This document shows, piece by piece, positions 1 through 6,306 of a stretch of 12,030 nt of DNA (the first letter of the stretch is position 1; each line of letters starts with the position of its first letter). The notes beneath the pieces are model-generated. The model was not told where the DNA came from. It searched no databases and saw only the letters and a program-made list of their open reading frames with translations. The stretch covers positions 1 through 12,030 of the forward strand of contig UREG01000048.1 of the NCBI GenBank assembly GCA_900546795.1, in the 5' to 3' direction. This DNA is from an uncultured Veillonellaceae bacterium (GTDB lineage: Bacteria; Bacillota; Negativicutes; Veillonellales; Megasphaeraceae). The position numbers and the translations under genes were made by a program.

Positions 1-360
1 CCAGGTGAGAAAGTTCCGGAAGAATGGCAATTTCGGTTTCTTTGCCGTGTATACTTCCTGTACCGACCCGTTTACTGCTAATTTAACGGGAATTGCGCGA
101 CATACGACTAAATTACTGCCCGCTTCCAGACTCGCGGTAGAAACTACCACTTCGTCTTTCGCCCCTAACACGATACCCGCTTCCTTCACCGCTTCTTCCG
201 GTGAATCAGCGTCCGTCACCACCTCTATGGTTTTTCCGTCTGCGGTGATCGTGACCGGTATAGCCGGCTTTGCCCAAACGATTGCGGTCATAACCAAAAC
301 CAGCATGACCAGCAGGCAAATCAGCCCCCGTGCTTTAGGACATTGGTTTAGTTTTATCAT
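1..360 (-). CDS. DUF348-family (YabE/RpfB-like) envelope protein, 5' part
   Basis: Only the first 120 codons are in the window; the gene runs off the left edge. Residues 1-10 are basic/polar and 12-30 form one hydrophobic segment (signal peptide or membrane anchor), so the product is exported. Residues 34-88 look like one DUF348 domain (pattern VTITADGKTIEVVTDADSPE...AGIVLG...VVVS), the ubiquitin-like repeat found at the N-terminus of YabE/Rpf-type cell-wall proteins, which often end in G5 and 3D domains; that part is not visible here. A second DUF348 repeat appears to begin at about residue 90 (IPVKLAVNGSVQEVYT). After residue 104 the reading frame stops resembling the family, while the next frame does resemble it, so a frameshift is possible. 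The start is well supported: AGGAGG at 367-372 lies 6 nt upstream of the ATG. A role in wall remodelling is inferred from the family only. Confidence 0.72.
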   Translation of the reverse strand, partial: MIKLNQCPKARGLICLLVMLVLVMTAIVWAKPAIPVTITADGKTIEVVTDADSPEEAVKEAGIVLGAKDEVVVSTASLEAGSNLVVCRAIPVKLAVNGSVQEVYTAKKPKLPFFRNFLTW

Positions 361-381
361 CCAATCCCTCCTACGCGGAAA

Positions 382-411
382 ATTCTAGCACAGCCTGCAT
401 AAAAAGGTCAA
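382..411 (-). promoter_or_regulatory. Sigma-A promoter of the DUF348 gene
   Basis: On the minus strand TTGACC (406-411) and TAGAAT (382-387) are separated by 18 nt, and the -10 is extended (TGCTAGAAT). Transcription would start near 375, giving a very short leader that begins just ahead of the AGGAGG at 367-372. Found by eye, with no expression evidence. Confidence 0.6.
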
Positions 412-789
412 TTTCCGTTGGTTGACAATTAGAGGGTTTTCATTCTTTCTATTTTTTCTTATCTTTAATTTCTTTACAAAAATTTAATGTAAAAATTCAG
501 TATTTATCTATCTTCTCCGCCTATGACTTTATTTAAGACATATTAAAGCCATTTTCTGCTGCCCGCCAAAAATTTCTTGTAAAACGAATGGAAAGAAACC
601 GCATGGAGCCACCCATTTTTCTGGTGTTTTCTTCCTTTTTTTATACCGAAAATCACATTTTTTTATAGAAAAGTGGTGAGCCATAACCTTTCTTCCTCTT
701 TTTTCTTTTCGCTTTATCTTACATTTATCTGACTTAAATATATTATTTGTAAACATATTGTACCGAATTTTTATTCACTCTCTGCTCAT
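412..789. other. AT-rich intergenic region without a convincing gene
   Basis: This stretch between the DUF348 promoter and the ppk terminator is visibly richer in A/T than every gene in the window, with many homopolymeric A or T runs. One minus-strand ORF crosses it (529-756; an internal ATG at 684 would give 51 residues, Lys-rich, with AAAGG 4 nt upstream). It has no recognisable domain and its codon use is unlike the neighbours. A weak hairpin (CACC...GGTG) lies near 611-627. No tRNA, riboswitch core or DnaA-box cluster was recognised. Confidence 0.5.
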
Positions 790-838
790 AAAAAAGCAAA
801 CCGTTCTCCGGCATGTCCTGCCACGGAAAACGGTTTGC
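790..838 (-). terminator. Rho-independent terminator of ppx-like/ppk operon
   Basis: A 10-bp perfect inverted repeat (GCAAACCGTT at 796-805, AACGGTTTGC at 829-838) encloses a second, smaller stem (GGCA/TGCC). On the minus strand it is followed by six T residues (790-795). It sits 17 nt past the ppk stop codon, in the right orientation to end the operon. Confidence 0.9.
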
Positions 839-855
839 CACCAGTGGTCTGTTTC

Positions 856-2970
856 TTATTCACTTTCATGGGAGAAGCTGGGCTTCATCCGTTCTATGAT
901 GCTCACAGGCTTAGGCGCTGCCTGCATTTCCGCCATTTTCTGCAAATATTCCTGCGCCAGTATCGGCTCGTCGGTTTTATTGATGATCTTGCGATAGTTC
1001 CCATCGCTTTTCATGAGGTGCGCCTTCATATTGTCTTTCAAATAAATATCTAGGATCGCTTTCACGCGTTTCTTATGCGCTTCCTCTTCGATAGGCACCA
1101 TCAATTCCACCCGCTCGTTCAGGTTTCTCGGCATCCAATCCGCGGAAGACAGATATACTTTCTCGTTCCCGCCGTCCCGGAAGTAGAACAAACGGCTGTG
1201 CTCCAGATACCTGCCGACGATACTGCGCACGGTAATGTTTTCACTGACTCCGGCAAGTCCCGGCCGCAGGACGCAGATCCCGCGCACGATCAGCTCGATT
1301 TTTACGCCTGCACAGGACGCTTCGTACAGCTTGGCAATGACCTTTTTGTCCAGCAGCGAGTTCATCTTGGCAATGATATGCGCCGGTTCGCCTTTCTTCG
1401 CCCAGGCGATTTCGTTTTCTATATTTTCCACAATCTTTTCCCGCAAATTGAGCGGAGCTACGATCAGTTTATTCCAAACCGGCGGATCGGAATAGCCGGA
1501 CAGGAGGTTGAAAAACGCCGATGCGTCCATGCCGTAGAGGGCGTTGGCGGTAAATATGCCCACGTCCGTATAAAACCGCGCCGTCGAACCGTTGTAATTG
1601 CCCGTTGCCAGATGGACATACCGCCGTATGCCGTCTTCTTCGCGGCGCACGACCATCGTGATCTTAGAATGGGTCTTGAGCCCCACCAGGCCGTAGATAA
1701 CGTGGCAGCCCGCTTTTTCCAGCCGCCGCGCCATGATGATGTTGTTTTCTTCGTCAAACCGCGCCTTTACTTCCATCAGTACCGTGACCTGCTTGCCGTT
1801 TGCCGCCGCTTCCGCCAGCGATCGGATAATGGGCGAATCGCTGCTGACCCGGTACAGGGTCTGTTTAATCGCCAGCACGTTCGGATCTTTCGCCGCCGCT
1901 TCGACAAAATATTCGACGCAGGAAAAACTTTCAAACGGATGGTGCACCATCACGTCCCGTTCCGCCACTGCCGTCCAGATATCCGTGGACCGGGAATGGA
2001 GAAATTCCGCCGGTTTCTGAGGGAATGCTGCCGGATACCGCAGATGGTCATACCCTTCCATGCCGGAAAATTTAAAAAACATATTGCAGTCGATCGGCCC
2101 GTCTATTTCATAGACGTCGCTGTCTTCCAGCATGAGCGTATCCAGGATAAACCGGCGCACTCTCCGGCTGGCGCCCTTTTGGATTTCCGCCCGCACGGCC
2201 GCGCCTTTTCGCCGCTGCTGCAGCGATTTTTCCACTTCTTTTAATAAATCGTTCGTATCTTCTTCGTCGATATCCAGATCTCCGTCCCGCGTAATGCTGA
2301 ATACCGCCGTTTCTACGATATCATGGCCGAAAAAGAAATATCCTGCATATAAGTGCAGCACGTCTTCCAGCAAAATGAACCGTTTCTCCGTCCCGGTCCG
2401 AGGCAGCTCGATAATCCGATCCAGAACGGACGGCACCGGCAGAATCGCCGTTTTTATTTCCGCACTCCCTTTTCTCGTCAGCAAAACGGCAATATTCAGG
2501 CTCCGGCTCGCCAGAAACGGAAAGGGGTGGCTCGCGTCTACCGCCATGGGCGTAACGACCGGATAAATTTCCCGCTCAAATAAGGTGTCGAGCCATTCCC
2601 GTTCGTCCTGCGTCAGCTCGTCCGGCCGAATAAATGCCAGCCCTTCTTCCCGCAGTTCGCCCAGCAGCTGTTTCAGATATGCGTATTGCAGCACCACCTG
2701 CCGGTGCGCCATCGTCGTAATCGCCGCCATCTGTTCCTGCGGCGTCATATTGGCAATATCCCGTTTCATGATCCCGCTTTCGATCAGATGCTTGATCCCG
2801 GCTACGCGGATCATAAAGAATTCATTGAGATTCGAACCGGTGATCGCGATAAATTTCAGCCGTTCCAACAAGGGATTGCTTTTATCAATGGATTCCAAAA
2901 GAACGCGCTGATTAAATTTCAGCCACGTCAGTTCCCGATTCAAATAGTAGTCGCTGTTCAAATAATCCAT
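856..2970 (-). CDS. ppk: Polyphosphate kinase (PPK1)
   Basis: The 704-residue protein matches the usual PPK1 length (about 690-720). PPK1 reversibly transfers the gamma-phosphate of ATP to a growing inorganic polyphosphate chain through a phosphohistidine intermediate. The N-terminal domain starts with LNRELTWLKFNQRVL (10-24), and SNLNEFFMIRVAG (46-58) holds the Asn that contacts ATP in the family. The catalytic phospholipase-D-like half contains KTHSK (His434, matching the autophosphorylated His435 of E. coli PPK), YLEHSR (His591, matching His592), YR at 373-374 and KARFDEENN (Arg404), the Arg pair known to bind Mg/phosphate. All key residues are intact, so it should be active. The gene starts 7 nt after the ppx-like gene; its weak ribosome binding site AAAGGA (2981-2986) overlaps the end of that gene, which suggests translational coupling. 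A strong terminator follows the stop. Confidence 0.97.
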   Translation of the reverse strand: MDYLNSDYYLNRELTWLKFNQRVLLESIDKSNPLLERLKFIAITGSNLNEFFMIRVAGIKHLIESGIMKRDIANMTPQEQMAAITTMAHRQVVLQYAYLKQLLGELREEGLAFIRPDELTQDEREWLDTLFEREIYPVVTPMAVDASHPFPFLASRSLNIAVLLTRKGSAEIKTAILPVPSVLDRIIELPRTGTEKRFILLEDVLHLYAGYFFFGHDIVETAVFSITRDGDLDIDEEDTNDLLKEVEKSLQQRRKGAAVRAEIQKGASRRVRRFILDTLMLEDSDVYEIDGPIDCNMFFKFSGMEGYDHLRYPAAFPQKPAEFLHSRSTDIWTAVAERDVMVHHPFESFSCVEYFVEAAAKDPNVLAIKQTLYRVSSDSPIIRSLAEAAANGKQVTVLMEVKARFDEENNIIMARRLEKAGCHVIYGLVGLKTHSKITMVVRREEDGIRRYVHLATGNYNGSTARFYTDVGIFTANALYGMDASAFFNLLSGYSDPPVWNKLIVAPLNLREKIVENIENEIAWAKKGEPAHIIAKMNSLLDKKVIAKLYEASCAGVKIELIVRGICVLRPGLAGVSENITVRSIVGRYLEHSRLFYFRDGGNEKVYLSSADWMPRNLNERVELMVPIEEEAHKKRVKAILDIYLKDNMKAHLMKSDGNYRKIINKTDEPILAQEYLQKMAEMQAAPKPVSIIERMKPSFSHESE

Positions 2971-2977
2971 TCGTCTG

Positions 2978-4522
2978 TCATCCTTTCACCAACACCGGCA
3001 GTACGCCGTATACTTCCTGAAAATATTCGCTCTCTTTCTGGAACGTCCACCGTTCCAGGGAAATATCCATATCCGCCGTATACCGCACTTCCAGACGGTT
3101 TTTCTTCAGCGCGGCGGAAATCTCTTTTATCTTGCCGTCATGCCCCTGATTGAGCGCCCGGCACAGGCGGAAAATCGGCACCAGTTTGCGTACCAGCCGC
3201 CGCTGTCTGGGCACGAGGAGCTTCATCTTCTCATTATCTTCCGTCGGCACCCCTTTATAATGGAAATACGCCAGCGTCGCCACGACCGCTTTTTCCCCTT
3301 CCGTCAGGCCGAATATATCCGTGCCCATAATCAGCTCATACGAATATTGGCTGTGGCTGCGCAGGTTGACAAATTTGCCGATCTCGTGCAGGATCGCCGC
3401 CATGCGCAGCAGATATCCCGCCCGTTCCGGCAAGCCGTGCGCCGGCTGAAGGGCGGCATAAAAGATCTGGGCAAACCGTTCCATATTTTTCGCGTGCTCT
3501 TCATTGTACAGGTATTTTTTTCCTATATTTCTTGCCAGATTCAGATTTTCTTCCCGCTGCATCGCCAGATACGGATTCTTTTCCGCTTCCGCGCCGTGGT
3601 ACATAACCACGCCTTCGATAAACGACGTATTCATAATGATGATTTTTTCCACATCGACCATCTGCAGCACTTCATAATACAACAGCATGCTCGGAATCAA
3701 AAGGTTCGCATCCGATTCGCTGAGACCGTACCGATGCATGAGCCGCGTTGCGGACAGCGTGCCCAGCGTCCCCAGAAATTCCTGAAAATATTTCGGCTCT
3801 ATCCACGTTGCCGCCGCATGTTCCCGGCAGTTCATGATATCGCCCATGCGCCGCGCTTCCATGCCGGACAGAACGAAATACCGCACCTTAAACGTCTGCA
3901 CCATGCGCCACAGCGGATGCAGCACACCGTGAATATATTCCCGAATCGCCACCGGGAATTCTTCTTCGTCCCGCTGGTTCCGGTCAAAACTTTCCCAGAT
4001 CCGCAGCGCTCCGATATGCACGTTTTGCTGGAACAGCAGTTCCCCGGACTTCCAAATCGTCACGCCGACGCCGCCGGCGGTAATATCCATAAACAGGATC
4101 GCCTCGTCGTCAAACGTGATCTGGTTTTTCATCATCTGCCGGTACAAGGCAAAATATTTATAATAGATCTCTTTCGGCAGATCAATCACGTCCAGATTCA
4201 TCCCGGTACGCAGCTGCACCTGGTCGATAATATTTTCCCGGTTTTCCGCTTCGCGGATCGCCGTCGTTGCATAGACATGATAATCCTGCACATCATATTC
4301 TTTCAGCAGGCGGCAAAATCCCTTGAGAGTTTCGCAGATTTCATCAATGGACGCAAAGCTCAGCCGATGGGTCTGAAACACTTCTTCGCCAAAGGTAACC
4401 TGCCTGCTGGCATTTTCTATGATGGTTATGGTATCGATATCTGTATACGACACGATCTGAAGCGTCATATACGTTGATCCTACATGTATGATTCCAAAAA
4501 TATTGGCTTTTTTCTTTTTCAT
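2978..4522 (-). CDS. Degenerate Ppx/GppA-like protein with C-terminal HD-like domain
   Basis: The 514-residue protein has the architecture of the Ppx/GppA exopolyphosphatase/pppGpp phosphatase family (ASKHA fold at about 8-310, HD-like domain at about 335-500) but with eroded motifs. Retained: ATTAIREAENR (85-95). Altered: the first phosphate loop DLGSNS reads HVGSTY; the ISGxEEA segment reads DLPKEIY, losing the most conserved Glu; the second loop DxGGxSxE reads DITAGGVG; GIGGT reads LSGME. In the HD domain the motif is H379-E380 instead of HD, and HxxHS reads HxxYS. It is therefore unlikely to hydrolyse polyP in the usual way; a regulatory or binding role is inferred. It is first in an operon with ppk, 7 nt apart. 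The start is set at 4522 because GGAGG (4529-4533) lies 6 nt upstream; an in-frame ATG at 4540 would add six residues with no Shine-Dalgarno sequence. Membership of the superfamily is secure, function is not. Confidence 0.85.
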   Translation of the reverse strand: MKKKKANIFGIIHVGSTYMTLQIVSYTDIDTITIIENASRQVTFGEEVFQTHRLSFASIDEICETLKGFCRLLKEYDVQDYHVYATTAIREAENRENIIDQVQLRTGMNLDVIDLPKEIYYKYFALYRQMMKNQITFDDEAILFMDITAGGVGVTIWKSGELLFQQNVHIGALRIWESFDRNQRDEEEFPVAIREYIHGVLHPLWRMVQTFKVRYFVLSGMEARRMGDIMNCREHAAATWIEPKYFQEFLGTLGTLSATRLMHRYGLSESDANLLIPSMLLYYEVLQMVDVEKIIIMNTSFIEGVVMYHGAEAEKNPYLAMQREENLNLARNIGKKYLYNEEHAKNMERFAQIFYAALQPAHGLPERAGYLLRMAAILHEIGKFVNLRSHSQYSYELIMGTDIFGLTEGEKAVVATLAYFHYKGVPTEDNEKMKLLVPRQRRLVRKLVPIFRLCRALNQGHDGKIKEISAALKKNRLEVRYTADMDISLERWTFQKESEYFQEVYGVLPVLVKG

Positions 4523-4528
4523 ACGCAG

Positions 4529-4533
4529 CCTCC
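4529..4533 (-). promoter_or_regulatory. Ribosome binding site deciding the ppx-like start
   Basis: GGAGG lies 6 nt before the ATG at 4522, so that codon is preferred to the upstream ATG at 4540, which overlaps this region and has no Shine-Dalgarno sequence of its own. Confidence 0.85.
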
Positions 4534-4549
4534 AAAACATAAAAATTCC

Positions 4550-4578
4550 AGTATATCCACTTGTTCTATTTATCTTAA
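4550..4578 (-). promoter_or_regulatory. Candidate promoter of the ppx-like/ppk operon
   Basis: On the minus strand TTAAGA (4573-4578) and TATACT (4550-4555) are 17 nt apart. The -10 differs from consensus by one base and the -35 by two. Transcription would start about 20 nt before the ATG at 4522. The surrounding DNA is AT-rich, so other hexamer pairs are possible. Confidence 0.45.
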
Positions 4579-4589
4579 CATAAAACTGC

Positions 4590-4608
4590 GGAATTTTATC
4601 TAAATTCC
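4590..4608. promoter_or_regulatory. Operator-like inverted repeat in the divergent ppx promoter region
   Basis: GGAATTT and AAATTCC form perfect 7-bp arms around a 5-nt spacer (TATCT). The site sits between the two divergent ppx-type genes, just upstream of the candidate minus-strand -35. Its centre agrees with 12 of 15 positions of the CodY consensus AATTTTCWGAAAATT, but AT-rich DNA gives such matches by chance and the regulator is unknown. Confidence 0.4.
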
Positions 4609-4683
4609 TTTAATTCTTTACAAATCTTCGGTAAAATATGAGTAAACACCTATCAGAAGCGATAAAAAGGAGATTGTTACAGT

Positions 4684-6216
4684 ATGGAAAAGTTAGCGTT
4701 TATCGACCTGGGCTCCAATTCTGTCCGATTCGTCGTCATTTCCATTCGTTCCAACGGTTCGCATACCTTGGAATTCCAGCAAAAAGAAGCCGTCCGCCTG
4801 GGCGAAGGGCTCAATGAAAACAGCCGTCTGTCCGAAGAAGCCATGAACCGCGCCGTGAGCCGCCTGAAAACATACGCGCACATGGCCGATGTCATGGGCG
4901 TCGATCACACGATCGCCGTCGCCACCGCCGCTGTGCGAAACGCCGCCAACGGCCAGGAATTCGTCGATCGGGTACTCAAAGAAACCGGCATAGCCATTCG
5001 GATCATTTCCGGCAAAGAAGAAGCATACCTGGGCTATTTAGGCGTTATCAATACCATTGCCCTCAAAGATTTTATCCTCTTTGATCTGGGCGGCGCCAGC
5101 GTAGAAATCTCGCTTGTCCGCAACCGCCAGCAGGTTCAGTCGGTCAGCGTCCCCATCGGCGCGGTCACCCTGACCGAAAAGTTCCAGCTTCAAAACCAGC
5201 CGGATCCCAGCATCGTCGAAGAAGCGATTTCCTTTGTAAAACAGCAGCTCTCGTCCCTGGACTGGCTGGTAAACAGCCAGCTTCCGATCGTCGGAATCGG
5301 CGGCACAGTGCGCACCCTGGCAAAAATCAATCAGCGCAGTTCCAATTACATGCTCGCCAAACTGCATAACTACGATCTGCCGCTTGACCGCCTGCAGGAA
5401 ATCTTCCATGTCCTGTCCACCAAAACCTGTACAGACCGCAAAAAGATTTCCGGCCTTGCCAGCGAACGTTCCGATATCATCGTCGCCGGTTCGATCGTCG
5501 TCAAAACCCTGACTGAACTGGTCAATACGCCCCGCCTGACCGTCGGCGGCTGCGGCCTGCGGGAAGGGCTGTTCTACGATTATTACGGCAAATACTATCA
5601 AAACAACAATCCGATCCTGCCGGATATCCTCCAGCACAGCACCCTCAATTTCCTCCGCCATCTGGGCTACGACGACGTAAGCCATCCGCAGTATGTCATG
5701 CAGATGGCGCTCAAACTCTACGACGGCCTGCAGCCGTTGATGGGCGCGAAAAATTCCCGATTGCGCATTATGCTGAAAACGGCGGCCCTCCTGCACGATG
5801 TGGGCAAAACCATCAATTACTACAACCATGCCCGCCATTCCGCCTTTATGATCGCCGGCGCTCCCCTCTACGGACTGAGCCAGACGGAACATCTTATCAC
5901 CAGCTTCATTGCCGGCTACCATCACGGCATCAGCTCCAAAATCTTCCGCGCCTACCGGTATTCCGGCCTGATCGCGCCGCAGGACTGGGAATGGATCCGC
6001 AAACTGGGCATCATTCTTCATCTGGCGGAAACCATCGATACCACTTATGAACAGATCGTAACCAGCGCGGACTTTTCCTTTGCCGAAAACGTGTCGATTC
6101 TGATCCTGACCACGAAAGAAAACAGCGACCATTCGGCAGCGGAAGCGGAAATGCAAAAAATCCAAAAACAATTCAAAAAAGAATTCGGCTCCTCTCTTAT
6201 TGTCATCTGGAAATAA
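4684..6216 (+). CDS. ppx: Ppx/GppA phosphatase (exopolyphosphatase or pppGpp phosphatase) with HD domain
   Basis: The 510-residue protein has canonical Ppx/GppA motifs. In order these are the phosphate-1 loop DLGSNSVR (8-15), ATAAVRNAANG (80-90), ISGKEEAYLGYLG (108-120) with the catalytic Glu pair at 112-113, the phosphate-2 loop DLGGASVE (134-141), GIGGTVRT (204-211), SERSDIIVAG (260-269) and GGCGLREGL (288-296). A C-terminal HD domain follows, with LLHDVGK (369-375), HARHS (382-386) and YHH (412-414). It most likely removes terminal phosphates from polyphosphate or converts pppGpp to ppGpp; the sequence does not separate these activities, so ppx is a best guess. It is divergent from the ppx-like/ppk operon, which points to polyP turnover. 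The ribosome binding site AAGGAG (4667-4672) is 11 nt from the ATG, somewhat far. It is a single-gene unit that ends at the terminator at 6267-6303. Confidence 0.9.
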   Translation: MEKLAFIDLGSNSVRFVVISIRSNGSHTLEFQQKEAVRLGEGLNENSRLSEEAMNRAVSRLKTYAHMADVMGVDHTIAVATAAVRNAANGQEFVDRVLKETGIAIRIISGKEEAYLGYLGVINTIALKDFILFDLGGASVEISLVRNRQQVQSVSVPIGAVTLTEKFQLQNQPDPSIVEEAISFVKQQLSSLDWLVNSQLPIVGIGGTVRTLAKINQRSSNYMLAKLHNYDLPLDRLQEIFHVLSTKTCTDRKKISGLASERSDIIVAGSIVVKTLTELVNTPRLTVGGCGLREGLFYDYYGKYYQNNNPILPDILQHSTLNFLRHLGYDDVSHPQYVMQMALKLYDGLQPLMGAKNSRLRIMLKTAALLHDVGKTINYYNHARHSAFMIAGAPLYGLSQTEHLITSFIAGYHHGISSKIFRAYRYSGLIAPQDWEWIRKLGIILHLAETIDTTYEQIVTSADFSFAENVSILILTTKENSDHSAAEAEMQKIQKQFKKEFGSSLIVIWK

Positions 6217-6266
6217 GAACGGCAGCCGCCGGCAGCTCCATTTCTGTCCGCCGAACGATACAGCAA

Positions 6267-6303
6267 AAAACAGGCAGTTCCTTTTTAGGGAACTGCCTGT
6301 TTT
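6267..6303. terminator. Bidirectional rho-independent terminator between ppx and the NCS2 permease gene
   Basis: AAAACAGGCAGTTCC (6267-6281) and its exact complement (6289-6303) form a 15-bp stem with a 7-nt loop. The minus strand continues into six or more T residues, making it a strong terminator for the permease operon, whose stop codon is only 3 nt away. On the plus strand the T run is shorter (TTTTC), so it should also end ppx but perhaps less efficiently. Confidence 0.92.
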
Positions 6304-6306
6304 CTA

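Noticed and set aside
5..388. 127-codon plus-strand ORF at the left edge
   Set aside because: It is antisense to the DUF348 gene, which has a promoter, ribosome binding site and signal/anchor segment on the minus strand.
590..640. T-box-like string on the minus strand (GGGTGGCTCCATGCGG)
   Set aside because: It only loosely resembles the T-box core GGGTGGNACCGCG, no specifier stem or terminator follows, and the downstream gene is not an amino-acid or tRNA-synthetase gene.
529..756. Minus-strand ORF of 75 codons (51 from the ATG at 684)
   Set aside because: It is AT-rich, lysine-rich, has no recognisable domain and its codon use is unlike all neighbours; only a weak AAAGG site precedes the internal ATG. 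It may be chance in AT-rich DNA.
1075..2244. 389-codon plus-strand ORF antisense to ppk
   Set aside because: It is a shadow of the real ppk frame, His/Arg-rich with no domain pattern or ribosome binding site.
3140..4477. 445-codon plus-strand ORF antisense to the ppx-like gene
   Set aside because: It is a low-complexity shadow frame (rich in His, Arg, Phe, Gln) opposite a clear family member.
4617..4637. Plus-strand TTTACA and TAAAAT hexamers upstream of ppx
   Set aside because: The spacing is only 9 nt, too short for a sigma-A promoter; no better plus-strand pair was found by eye, so no ppx promoter is called.
5038..6171. 377-codon minus-strand ORF antisense to ppx
   Set aside because: It is a shadow of a gene with intact family motifs on the plus strand.
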